From assembly GCA_017994575.1 (NCBI GenBank), contig JAGOKN010000027.1, forward strand, positions 1-33,068: a stretch of 33,068 nt of DNA, given 5' to 3'. The stretch's first letter is position 1. Each line of letters opens with the position of its first letter. This document shows positions 15,731-23,938 of this stretch, in pieces. The notes under the pieces were generated by a model that saw only the letters and a program-made list of their open reading frames with translations, was not told the origin of the DNA and ran no database searches. The translations under genes and the position numbers were made by a program. This DNA comes from Nitrosomonas sp. (lineage in GTDB: Bacteria > Pseudomonadota > Gammaproteobacteria > Burkholderiales > Nitrosomonadaceae).

Positions 15731-16096
15731 CTAACCGATCACCTTACCAATCACTTCCAGCAAGCGCTTGGGATCGAATGGCTTAACCAGCCACCCCGTG
15801 GCGCCCGCTGCCTTACCTTTTGCCTTTATTTCATTCCCTGACTCGGTCGTCAGCATCAAGATAGGTATTGTTTTGTAATGAGATAATTTGCGCAACAATT
15901 CAAGTAGTTGCAGCCCATCCATCCGTGGCATATTAATATCAGTCAATACCAGATTTACCTTATGAGTATTCGCTTTATCTAATGCATCTTGGCCATCAAC
16001 TGCTTGAATAACCTCATAACCTGCTCCCTTTAACGTGAAAGCAACCATCTGTCGAATTGATGCAGAATCATCTACTGCCAGTATCGTCTTAGCCAT
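15731..16096 (-). CDS. cheY: Chemotaxis response regulator CheY
   Basis: A 121-residue single-domain receiver. The acidic pair D9-D10 in VDDSASIRQM, phospho-acceptor D53 in LTDINMPRMDG, T83/T84 in LTTESG and K105 in LVKPFDP are all present. Phospho-CheY would bind FliM and switch flagellar rotation. It is encoded immediately upstream of cheA and downstream of the CheZ-like gene, which supports a signalling pair. Confidence 0.95.
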   Translation of the reverse strand: MAKTILAVDDSASIRQMVAFTLKGAGYEVIQAVDGQDALDKANTHKVNLVLTDINMPRMDGLQLLELLRKLSHYKTIPILMLTTESGNEIKAKGKAAGATGWLVKPFDPKRLLEVIGKVIG

Positions 16097-16165
16097 TTAC
16101 TTTGCTCCTGTTACTAATGTCGTTAATTTGTCAGATGAGAATATGCATATTTACAAACACTTTTA

Positions 16166-16744
16166 TCAAAAAAGCTCAATATTGCCCATTTGCATTCCTT
16201 GTTGCACAACAGGCTTTCTCTTACTCTTAGCATTTGCCACATCAACTACCCTTGAAATCTCTTCATGTATTGCAATCAAGGTTTTTTTTCCATGTTCCCA
16301 GCTGCTTTGCTGATCAATACGCTGCAATTCGATATTCAGCACCTCCACTTGGTGCGATGTATGCGCCAACAGTTGCGCTACTAAATCTCCAAACTGCAAT
16401 GATGTGATTGTTATTTCTAGCTCTTGCTCAATCTTGTCAGCAATAATCATCTGTTTTCCTAATAATTCGATAATTGGTTTGCTGCTATCAGGAGCGGCCG
16501 TTCGTTCTATAGTCAGGACCATTTCATGATGTGATTTAGTTAATTCACTGATATATCTAAAATTTGATACCAGGTTATTAACTGCATCACTCACTATTCG
16601 ATCAATTTGATTGAGATCTCCTTTAATGCCCATGAAATATTCATCAGCCTCCACATTGCACGAAGTTCTATTCAAAGCTACCGGCATTATTTCGTTTGCA
16701 ATCTGATCATCGACTCCATTTTTTCCTGATTGCACATCAGCCAT
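16166..16744 (-). CDS. Helical chemotaxis-associated protein, candidate CheZ-like phosphatase
   Basis: A 192-residue, mostly alpha-helical protein without transmembrane segments. It is not a recognisable standard CheZ over its length. However, the segment SLQFGDLVAQLLAH contains D120-x3-Q124, matching the catalytic D-x3-Q of CheZ within DFQDLTGQV. The C-terminus ends GNIELF, a short acidic-hydrophobic tail that could serve as a CheY-docking peptide as in CheZ. The ATG at 16744 has a perfect GGGGAG seven bases upstream, while the in-frame ATG at 16768 does not. It is 69 bases upstream of cheY in the same direction. The phosphatase role is inference from motif and position. Confidence 0.6.
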   Translation of the reverse strand: MADVQSGKNGVDDQIANEIMPVALNRTSCNVEADEYFMGIKGDLNQIDRIVSDAVNNLVSNFRYISELTKSHHEMVLTIERTAAPDSSKPIIELLGKQMIIADKIEQELEITITSLQFGDLVAQLLAHTSHQVEVLNIELQRIDQQSSWEHGKKTLIAIHEEISRVVDVANAKSKRKPVVQQGMQMGNIELF

Positions 16745-17115
16745 ACTTTTCTCCCCATTACCCAACATGATAGAAGTCTAAAATGCCACCATCTGACCAA
16801 GATAATTCAGAATTTACAGCACACTAATCATAGACTTCCAAAAGCAGGAATTTTGCTGAAAGGCTAACGGATATATGAAGGAAATTTCTAAGCGCCAACT
16901 CCATCACCGCCGAATCCTAATTCATCGATAAATCATTACTACTCAAAGATTTAACGACAAAACACAAGATAACTTTAGTTATCTTGATATTTCAGAAAAG
17001 AAAAGGAATTGTTGATTGAAACATGAAAGATGCAGCCTATTTATCTCCAGCTAGAGATTGACTAGCCAGCAAGCTTGCTGATGAAAAGTTTCGGGACAGA
17101 ACAGGGCAGGTAAGA
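16745..17115. other. Intergenic region upstream of the che cluster
   Basis: About 370 bases between the EAL-HDOD gene and the CheZ-like gene, both on the minus strand. It holds a perfect 20-base inverted repeat (16966-16985) and the palindrome CAGCAAGCTTGCTG (17067-17080). The promoter of the che operon should lie here. I see no clear sigma-28 or sigma-54 motif, and no coding frame with homology. Confidence 0.45.
16966..16985 (-). terminator. Possible hairpin terminator downstream of the EAL-HDOD gene
   Basis: AAGATAACT and AGTTATCTT form a perfect inverted repeat about 130 bases after the EAL-HDOD stop. On the minus strand it is followed by GTGTTTTG, a weak U-rich tract. It could equally be an operator for the che operon promoter. 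Confidence 0.35.
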
Positions 17116-18354
17116 TCAGTTAGCAACCTCACCAATTCGATTGGCCCATCCAATCGCTTGTATTTCCATATCGGCTAATTCACTCAGGCTCATGAAACCA
17201 AGCTCAGCCAATAGGGATTGAATAATCGTTATTTCACCTTTTTCATTGGCTTCAATTAATTTCAATTCATGACCCAGACGCCCTTCACGAGAGATTAATG
17301 CTTGACTCATATCATCAGGAATACCCAATTTATCAATTATTTGTTGCATTTCCATACCAAGCAATACATCCAGCAATGATAAAATCCCTACCATAAACGC
17401 CCTATCTTGATGCGTTTTGTCGTGCGGACGCTCTTTAATTGCAATGAGCTCCATTAATTTGCCACGCGCTGCAGCAGTCTGCATCAAAGCATTAGATACG
17501 CTATTATCTGATTGATTAGAAGAATAGAGCAGCAATTGTATCCATCGCTGCAATTGCTTACGCCCCATTGTTATGATGGCATGCTTGATGGAACTGATCT
17601 TCTGGGGCAAACCACCCGCCACTGAATTCACCATGCGCATCAGGTTGTAGCTTAATCCAGGTTGATGCTTGAATTCCTTTTCAATCTCACCGATATCGCA
17701 ATCGCCCATCACCAATGTCAATAGCTTCAATAATGACAACTTACCTGGATCTGCACGCTTTACCGACATAATTTCAGGTCTAGCAAAATAGTATCCCTGA
17801 AACATTTGAAAACCCAATTTCATGCACCGCGCTTCTTGCTCACGATTTTCTACTTTTAGCGCCAACAACAAAACCGGCCAGCGATTCAATTCCGCGACAA
17901 GTACTGCAAGCTCCGCTTGTTCGAGTGCGAGAATATCTACTTTTACCACACTGACTATCGGTAATAGTTGATTAACTTTGCTGTTTATGGCCACCACATT
18001 ATCCAATGCAAACTGATAGCCTTTTTGTTTTAATTCGTGACAACGCTGCATAAATTCTGGGGTAATTAATGCAGTCTCTTTTATTTCCAGCACGACGTGT
18101 TTACTAGGTAATAGACTAATAATATCGCTCATCACCAAGTCAGGATCTGCATTAATAAAACCACGCTGCCGACCTAGTACATTCTCGATACCTAATTGGC
18201 AATAAGCATTAATGATGACATTAGCTGATGCAGATAAATCATTGGTAACGTTGGTTGCTTCCTCAGTTCCTTCTTGTCTAAAAAGTAATTCAAACGCAAC
18301 CAAGTTTTGATTACGATCTAGAATGGGTTGCCGACCAAGAAAAAAACCTTCCAT
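17116..18354 (-). CDS. EAL-HDOD signalling protein (YuxH/CdgJ type) with degenerate EAL domain
   Basis: A 412-residue cytoplasmic protein with an N-terminal EAL-like domain (1-200) and a C-terminal HDOD domain (205-395). It starts FFLGRQPILDRNQNLVAFEL, where FELLFR replaces the catalytic EALLR, and ALDNV replaces the DDFG metal site. It therefore cannot be an active c-di-GMP phosphodiesterase and is more likely a binding or regulatory module. The HDOD part has LSLLKLLTLVM and LMRMVNSVAGGLPQKISSIK, typical of the family. Homologues in other bacteria affect motility. ATG 18354 has AGGGA at good spacing; GTG 18366 is also in frame. It stands 370 bases upstream of the che genes on the same strand. 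Confidence 0.9.
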   Translation of the reverse strand: MEGFFLGRQPILDRNQNLVAFELLFRQEGTEEATNVTNDLSASANVIINAYCQLGIENVLGRQRGFINADPDLVMSDIISLLPSKHVVLEIKETALITPEFMQRCHELKQKGYQFALDNVVAINSKVNQLLPIVSVVKVDILALEQAELAVLVAELNRWPVLLLALKVENREQEARCMKLGFQMFQGYYFARPEIMSVKRADPGKLSLLKLLTLVMGDCDIGEIEKEFKHQPGLSYNLMRMVNSVAGGLPQKISSIKHAIITMGRKQLQRWIQLLLYSSNQSDNSVSNALMQTAAARGKLMELIAIKERPHDKTHQDRAFMVGILSLLDVLLGMEMQQIIDKLGIPDDMSQALISREGRLGHELKLIEANEKGEITIIQSLLAELGFMSLSELADMEIQAIGWANRIGEVAN

Positions 18355-18517
18355 TGATTCCCTCACATTTATGCGCTATTTCACATGAAATACGTCCATC
18401 CATTGATTTCATGCCATTGTTTCTTAAAAATTAACCTGGACCACCATTTCTGATAGTGTCATTCGAAAAATTCTGAAACATATCGATCGATAAACTCAGA
18501 AAAATACTCCTTGCCAT

Positions 18518-18537
18518 AACCTAAATACAATTAGGTT
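18518..18537 (-). terminator. Short hairpin at the end of the diguanylate cyclase gene
   Basis: AACCTAA and TTAGGTT pair around ATACAA and overlap the stop codon of the GGDEF gene ending at 18531. No strong U tract follows on the minus strand, so it may act in mRNA stability rather than termination. Confidence 0.3.
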
Positions 18538-19331
18538 AATGCGGGGATTGCTCGATTCTTTCCCGTACGCTTTGCTTGATAAAGCGCTTTATCGGCGCGA
18601 CTGATTACTGAATACTGATACTCTCCAAATGTGCGTAATGCAACGCCCGCACTAAAAGTGATAGGGGCTTCCTGGTCATTTAGTTGGAGCAAGCTATTTC
18701 TTGCTAAATTATTCTGCAGCCGATGAACGATCGTTAATACTTCTTCCATTTCCACATCAGGTAACAAAATCACAAACTCCTCTCCACCAAAGCGTGCTAT
18801 CGAATCAGTAGGACGTAAAGTTTCTTTGGCAAGCGTAACCAAATTAATTAGAACACAGTCCCCATATTGATGACCTAAGTTGTCATTAATCTGCTTAAAG
18901 TTATCCAAGTCAATCAGAATAACTCCCAATGACTGCGCATTCCGATCAGCACGAGCCGCTTCACGTTTGAAGCACTCATCAAATCCACGACGATTGAGTG
19001 CTCCTGTCATCTGGTCAATTTGAACCAACCCTCTTAATTGCTCTAACTCACTCTTTAATGACTCAATTTTTTGCTCTGCAAGTTTAACTTGCTCTTGTGC
19101 AGCAAATACCTCATTACTGAATCTTAAGCCTCTGGTTTCAGATAAAACAATATCAAGAATGCTAATGATTTCGTCCGCACTACTGGTTTTACGAATTTGT
19201 TCTGCATAACGTTCAACTTGCTGATAATAATCATCAGAATCTATCACTGACTTCTGATCAATTTTAGTTGCATCAGATGATTTAATTAGCCGCAATAATC
19301 TTCTTTGCTTTTGTTTAATAGCTTCTTGCAT
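18531..19331 (-). CDS. Diguanylate cyclase with N-terminal coiled coil
   Basis: A 266-residue soluble GGDEF protein that should make c-di-GMP from two GTP. Residues about 35-100 are helical and heptad-rich, ending in a coiled coil (KLAEQKIESLKSELEQLRGL). The GGDEF domain covers 103-264, with DLDNFKQINDNLGHQYGD, an intact G182-G-E-E-F signature and an inhibitory RxxD site at R173-D176. No sensory domain of a known family is seen. The ATG at 19331 opens the frame MQEAIKQKQ. It resembles the larger cyclase encoded just upstream, so the two may be related by duplication of the C-terminal half. Confidence 0.93.
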   Translation of the reverse strand: MQEAIKQKQRRLLRLIKSSDATKIDQKSVIDSDDYYQQVERYAEQIRKTSSADEIISILDIVLSETRGLRFSNEVFAAQEQVKLAEQKIESLKSELEQLRGLVQIDQMTGALNRRGFDECFKREAARADRNAQSLGVILIDLDNFKQINDNLGHQYGDCVLINLVTLAKETLRPTDSIARFGGEEFVILLPDVEMEEVLTIVHRLQNNLARNSLLQLNDQEAPITFSAGVALRTFGEYQYSVISRADKALYQAKRTGKNRAIPALT

Positions 19332-19541
19332 TGCTATTCTCCTGATTTCACGTCATTTAATGTCAGGCTACACCAGCTCGGGAGATAGTTCGTTGGATTG
19401 CGAAGGAGAACCCATTCCGTAATAGACTGCCATACGCCTAAAGTTAGCAGAACAAGCAAAAATGAAATGAACGAATAAAAAGGGAAATCGGTGCTATTTG
19501 TAGGCTATCATAAAATATCTATTTAATAACAATGAGTTGAC
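19332..19541. other. Intergenic region between the two diguanylate cyclase genes
   Basis: About 210 bases that should hold the promoter of the shorter cyclase. No convincing promoter motif, operator or open frame was recognised on either strand. Confidence 0.4.
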
Positions 19542-21260
19542 TTATTCAGAAACGAGTATTTGATTTTTTCCATTTTTCTTTGCACGATACAAGGCTTCAT
19601 CGGCACGTTTAAAAATATGATCCTGCGATTCTCCTGGCCTTTGCTGCGCAATGCCTGCACTGAAAGTGATCAATAAGCGTTTATTTTCATGCAAGAAAAA
19701 TTTCTTAGTTAAAGTGCGTCGCACTCTGGATAAAATCTGTACAGCTTCTTCAAGCTGGGTGTTGGGTAGTAAAATCACAAACTCTTCCCCACCATATCGC
19801 GACACGATATCCTCAGGCCGCGTCGTTTCTTTAATGGATTCAACCAAATACACCAATGCATTATCACCGGCCTGATGGCCAAGCATGTCATTGAGTTGTT
19901 TGAAGTTATCAATATCCAACAAAGCAAAGCATAAAGGAACCTGATGACGTATTGCGCGATAAGTCTCGCGCTCATAGGCATTATCCAAACCACGTCGGTT
20001 CAATATTCCTGTTAGATGATCTTCATGAACTTTCTCCCCCATAGCCATCAACTCAATTTCCAATTGATTGATTTTGTTCTGTGCCAAACTGACTTCGGTG
20101 CGAGCTGCCAGAAAATCATTACGATAATTTAATGTATCTTTTTGCATTTGCTTGGTTTCTTGCATGATTAACACAAGCAACTGATTCAATTCTTTTATAT
20201 CATCTGTATTACCAATTCTCTCCGAATAATGCTCAAGCTTTTCCTGGTATTCACCAGCAGTATCAGTCAGCTCTTCGATATTAGTGATTAAAGAAGTAAC
20301 CATCAGCTTCAAGGTCATCTTGGCTTCACTCAGACTGTGCCGGATTAATTCCTGACCTTGCGCAATTTCATCCAAGTAATGTTCGGCTTGAGCAATGATG
20401 CGCAAATCCAATGGTCTGGAAATCGTTTCACGCAATTTATTGATCAACTCCCCAATCCATTGATCTTCAGACAATAACTCACCCGTGTTATCCATTAATC
20501 GGTGAATTAGTTTAAGAAGTCCCTGTTGCAACTGGATACCATTCTCAGTATAAGCATCAAATCTATAACAAAATCGTTTAAAACAAGCCGCAAAATGTTC
20601 CAATTCAGACTTATCCTGAATTTTCCGTGCTTGATAAGCCAAAACTTTGGCTTCTTCCGCCAAAATCACATCATTTGATTGCATTAATGCCACATGCTCT
20701 ATCATTTGCGCCAATAATTCCAATAACTGATCCGACAATTGATTGTTCAGACGAGTTTGCTCAGATACTGCAAGTTCCGATTGAGAATTTTGCGTTACAG
20801 AATCAACCGACAGCGCTTTAGATGGAAAGCTTTCTGCTGACTCATGCTGCATCGGCTGTAACTCATGAGGCGTCGCTGGTAATGCTCCCCATGAATCGAT
20901 CAATGCTTTTAGCTTATTATGTAGTTGGTTTGAATCTTTGGAGAATTTAGTCAGAACCCTGTTAATGCCCTCTCGCTTCTTGACGGTCGTCAATGTTCCC
21001 CGCCTAGTCTCAAGTTGCTTCAATAATGCTTCTATCGTATTTCCCCAAGGAATGGGAATGTCCGTTTCTGGGCTATGCGCAAATATCGATTGATTAATGG
21101 ATAGAGAAATAGCGACATCCACTCCACTGTTGGAATTACCTGCAATTTGCTCATACAGTTTATGATAATTATCGGGTGTTGGTGGAATTTTAAGCGATGC
21201 AAGTCGCCGCAATGTTTCGCGGGCAATGACGGTTGGATTGAAGCTTTTTGGTTGATTCAT
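19542..21260 (-). CDS. Diguanylate cyclase with long helical N-terminal sensor region
   Basis: A 572-residue protein beginning PTVIARETLRRLASLKIPPT and PDNYHKLYEQIAGN, the N-terminal signature of a beta/gammaproteobacterial family of long soluble GGDEF proteins. Residues about 160-400 are predicted helical with coiled coil. The GGDEF domain (405-572) has LDIDNFKQLNDMLGHQAGD, intact G490-G-E-E-F and the RxxD site at R481-P-E-D. No transmembrane helix is seen. The ATG at 21260 is the natural start for MNQPKSF. It is encoded on the minus strand between the response regulator gene and the shorter cyclase. Confidence 0.92.
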   Translation of the reverse strand: MNQPKSFNPTVIARETLRRLASLKIPPTPDNYHKLYEQIAGNSNSGVDVAISLSINQSIFAHSPETDIPIPWGNTIEALLKQLETRRGTLTTVKKREGINRVLTKFSKDSNQLHNKLKALIDSWGALPATPHELQPMQHESAESFPSKALSVDSVTQNSQSELAVSEQTRLNNQLSDQLLELLAQMIEHVALMQSNDVILAEEAKVLAYQARKIQDKSELEHFAACFKRFCYRFDAYTENGIQLQQGLLKLIHRLMDNTGELLSEDQWIGELINKLRETISRPLDLRIIAQAEHYLDEIAQGQELIRHSLSEAKMTLKLMVTSLITNIEELTDTAGEYQEKLEHYSERIGNTDDIKELNQLLVLIMQETKQMQKDTLNYRNDFLAARTEVSLAQNKINQLEIELMAMGEKVHEDHLTGILNRRGLDNAYERETYRAIRHQVPLCFALLDIDNFKQLNDMLGHQAGDNALVYLVESIKETTRPEDIVSRYGGEEFVILLPNTQLEEAVQILSRVRRTLTKKFFLHENKRLLITFSAGIAQQRPGESQDHIFKRADEALYRAKKNGKNQILVSE

Positions 21261-21405
21261 AAAATCAATTTGAGCCTGAGCACAGTTATGCAGAACATTC
21301 TTGAAGCTTATTTACGATCACCCCCAGTAATTCTTTATCAGAAATTAAGCCATAAAACAAAAAATACGCTAAGCCAGTGACATTGAATTATTTAGAAACA
21401 AAAAA

Positions 21406-22038
21406 TCAATCCACCAGTTTATTTTTTATAGCATAGCGAATAAGTTCTGAGTTATTGCTCAAATTCAGTTTTTCTAGCAGACGGGCGCGATACACACTGA
21501 CTGTCTTGGGACTCAGAAACATTTCTGCCGAAATTTCTGACAATGTTTTACCTTCCGCAATAAAACACAAAGTTTGGTATTCACGATCAGATAACGTGGT
21601 ATAGAGTGGCTTATCCGCATCAGTGTTAATCGAATTTGCAAGTTCTTGTGCAACTGCCGAACTCACATATTTGTCACCTGCTGCCACCTGGCGAATAGCC
21701 ACTACGAGTTGTGCCGGTGCACTTTGTTTATTTAAATAGCCAGCTGCTCCGGCCTTGAGTGCACGGATTGCAAACTCATGCTCATTGTGCATACTAAGCA
21801 TAAGAACGGCAAGATTCGGTCTATCCTTTTTTATCTGTTTCAGAATATCAATACCGTTTCTATCCGGCAGTGAAATATCCAACAGCATCACATCGAAGTC
21901 TTGCTGTCGGGCTATTTTAATCGCTTGAAATCCTGTCTCTGCTTCACCGGTCACTTTAATATCATCAGTTTCACTGAGTATCTGTTTCAAACCTTGCCGA
22001 ACAATTGCATGATCATCAGCAATCATGACATTTATCAT
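21406..22038 (-). CDS. NarL/FixJ-type response regulator with LuxR HTH
   Basis: A 210-residue two-component transcription regulator. The receiver domain (1-120) has ADDH, phospho-acceptor D54 in MLLDISLPDRNG and K104 in LNKQSAP. The C-terminal LuxR-type helix-turn-helix is TLSDREYQTLCFIAEGKTL followed by SEISAEMFLSPKTVSVYRAR. It resembles the UvrY/GacA and NarL group. It follows the sensor kinase gene by 12 bases, so the two form a cognate pair. Targets are unknown, but the divergent flagellin gene and adjacent c-di-GMP genes are candidates by position. Confidence 0.93.
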   Translation of the reverse strand: MINVMIADDHAIVRQGLKQILSETDDIKVTGEAETGFQAIKIARQQDFDVMLLDISLPDRNGIDILKQIKKDRPNLAVLMLSMHNEHEFAIRALKAGAAGYLNKQSAPAQLVVAIRQVAAGDKYVSSAVAQELANSINTDADKPLYTTLSDREYQTLCFIAEGKTLSEISAEMFLSPKTVSVYRARLLEKLNLSNNSELIRYAIKNKLVD

Positions 22039-22050
22039 GTGAGTCTCCAG

Positions 22051-23628
22051 CTATTCAAAACCGCGCAGCCGTTTCTTTTTCATCATATGCTCATGCTGTG
22101 GCGCTTTATCTAATTGGTTCTCCAAACTCGCCGCATGGTCACTTGTCTGTTGTTCCAAATTACCAGTAGGAACAAGAATAGTTACTTGAGTGCCTTTGCC
22201 TGGATCTCCGGAAATATGAAAATTTCCCTTCAGTTGTTGACAACGTTCACGCATACCCCGAATGCCAAAAGAGTCCTGTTTCTCCATATCGACACTGGTA
22301 ATACCCTTCCCATTATCGATCACTTCTAAAAGAACTAACTTATCCAATTCCAATAACTTAACTTGAATACGTGTGGCGTTGGCATGCTTTGAAATATTGG
22401 TAAGCGTTTCCTGAAAAATACGAAAAATCGCGATAGCCAAATCGGGATCTAAAGTAATCTCATCATTTCCACAAGATACTTTACAAGCAATGCCGCTGCG
22501 ATCACTAAATTCCTTCGCCTGCCACTGTATCGCCGCAACAATGCCACAATCAAGAATTCCGGGACGCAAATCTAGAGAAATCCGACGCGTACTATCAATC
22601 ACACGATCCACCAGAGATTCAATAGATTTGGCTTTCTTCTGGTAAAACTCAGGCTTCCTCGTTGTTGAATCCAAGCAAGGATACAACTCGCATTTAATCG
22701 CAGTTAGAGTTCCACCGATATCATCATGAATTTCACGAGCAATCCGAGCGCGTTCCTGTTCTTTGACTTTTTGCAAATAAGAAGATAATTCAGCCAATTG
22801 CTCACGCGATTTAGCAATTTCACGCTCTGCCAGCTTATTGCGAGTGATATTAATCATAATCCCATCCCACAATGTCGTATTATCTGGCATTCTCCTGGGA
22901 GTCGCGCGCAAGCTAATCCATTTGATATCGCTATCGCCTTTTACCTGAATACAGCCTTCCCAGTTCCAGGTTGAAAGCTGTTCTGCTGACGTTATCATCA
23001 ATTGATGGTAAGACTCTCTATCATCCGGCAGAATGAGCTCTGGAAATAATTGAGGATTATCCATAAGCTGCTGAGGTGACAATCCCAGCAGTGTTTCACT
23101 CGCATCACTTAAATAGTGAAAACTGGTGTGATTGTTTACTGCTAAACAAAACTGAAAAACAACGCCCGGAAGATTAGCGGTAATCGCCTGAAAAAGTGCC
23201 TCACTCTTCTGCAGTGCAGTCTGGGCTATGATAAATCGCTGATAGTTCTCCATTTCGTGCAAACTGCGTCGAATTGCGGGCACTAATCTGGCAGGATGCT
23301 TCTTCATCACAAAATCATAGGCTCCCAATGCCATAATATGCTCTGCTGCTTCTTCACCCACATGACTAGATACGATAATCAAGGGTATATCCAATCCCTG
23401 GTTTTTAATAGCCTGCAAAACACTCTGTACATTAAGTTGTGGTAAATCATAGTCAGACAGAACAATATCCCAGGTCTGAGTTAAAAGCGCATTTTGCAAA
23501 GCAACCGCTGTCGTCACACGCAAACAATCGAACTGAAATCCACCTTGTACAAGCAACTGCATTATGCGCTCCGCGTCTTCTGCAGCATGCTCGACTATCA
23601 GTATTCTTAGCTTTTCGTCATTGATCAT
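22051..23628 (-). CDS. Cytoplasmic hybrid sensor kinase: receiver - PAS - HisKA_3/HATPase (NarX-type)
   Basis: A 525-residue kinase without transmembrane helices. The N-terminal receiver (1-120) has D59 in VLSDYDLPQ and MKK in the lysine position, but its acidic pair reads E13-H14 (LIVEHAAED). A PAS fold follows (about 140-270). The HisKA_3 dimerisation domain has phospho-acceptor H301 in ARIAREIHDDIGGTLTAIK, and the HATPase has FQETLTNISKHANA, VIDNGKGI and GIRGMRERC. ATG 23628 has AAGG six bases upstream; an in-frame ATG at 23691 would add 21 unconserved residues from the intergenic region. It pairs with the LuxR-type regulator immediately downstream. Confidence 0.9.
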   Translation of the reverse strand: MINDEKLRILIVEHAAEDAERIMQLLVQGGFQFDCLRVTTAVALQNALLTQTWDIVLSDYDLPQLNVQSVLQAIKNQGLDIPLIIVSSHVGEEAAEHIMALGAYDFVMKKHPARLVPAIRRSLHEMENYQRFIIAQTALQKSEALFQAITANLPGVVFQFCLAVNNHTSFHYLSDASETLLGLSPQQLMDNPQLFPELILPDDRESYHQLMITSAEQLSTWNWEGCIQVKGDSDIKWISLRATPRRMPDNTTLWDGIMINITRNKLAEREIAKSREQLAELSSYLQKVKEQERARIAREIHDDIGGTLTAIKCELYPCLDSTTRKPEFYQKKAKSIESLVDRVIDSTRRISLDLRPGILDCGIVAAIQWQAKEFSDRSGIACKVSCGNDEITLDPDLAIAIFRIFQETLTNISKHANATRIQVKLLELDKLVLLEVIDNGKGITSVDMEKQDSFGIRGMRERCQQLKGNFHISGDPGKGTQVTILVPTGNLEQQTSDHAASLENQLDKAPQHEHMMKKKRLRGFE

Positions 23629-23808
23629 CTCAGACCTTCGCGTATTGATGCCGATATAACCATTGGTGCCAAACCCCACTGGGGTCGTCATTTACAATTA
23701 ACCATATGAATATTTATCGCATTTTACAAGATAAATTTGCGGCACAGAAATAATTTATAACACTAACAGACAGCACGAACCAAACGATTAGTCAAGAAAC
23801 ATGAAATA

Positions 23809-23836
23809 TAAAATCCTAAACTTTTAAAAACGATAT
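23809..23836 (+). promoter_or_regulatory. Possible sigma-28 (FliA) promoter of fliC
   Basis: TAAA at 23809-23812 and CGATAT at 23831-23836 resemble the flagellar sigma-28 consensus (TAAA, about 17 bases, CGATAA). The spacer is 18 bases and the -10 half is imperfect. The site lies about 100 bases upstream of the flagellin start, leaving a long leader with a CCGTT/AACGG stem (23837-23855) and a TGGCA/TGCCA stem near 23900. Confidence 0.4.
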
Positions 23837-23938
23837 CCGTTACAGCAAACAACGGCGGTTACAAACCCTCTTGGATTGCGGGGAAGACCAACGGAACTGG
23901 CAATCATGCCAATACTTAGTCAATAAAGGAGAACTCAA

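Noticed and set aside
17067-17080. Palindrome CAGCAAGCTTGCTG as an operator
   Set aside because: Perfect 14-base palindrome, but a single occurrence just after a gene end and no promoter elements next to it; not enough to call.
23900-23920. Sigma-54 promoter before fliC (TGGC...GC)
   Set aside because: The GG and GC dinucleotides are nine bases apart instead of twelve; it is instead a small TGGCA/TGCCA stem.
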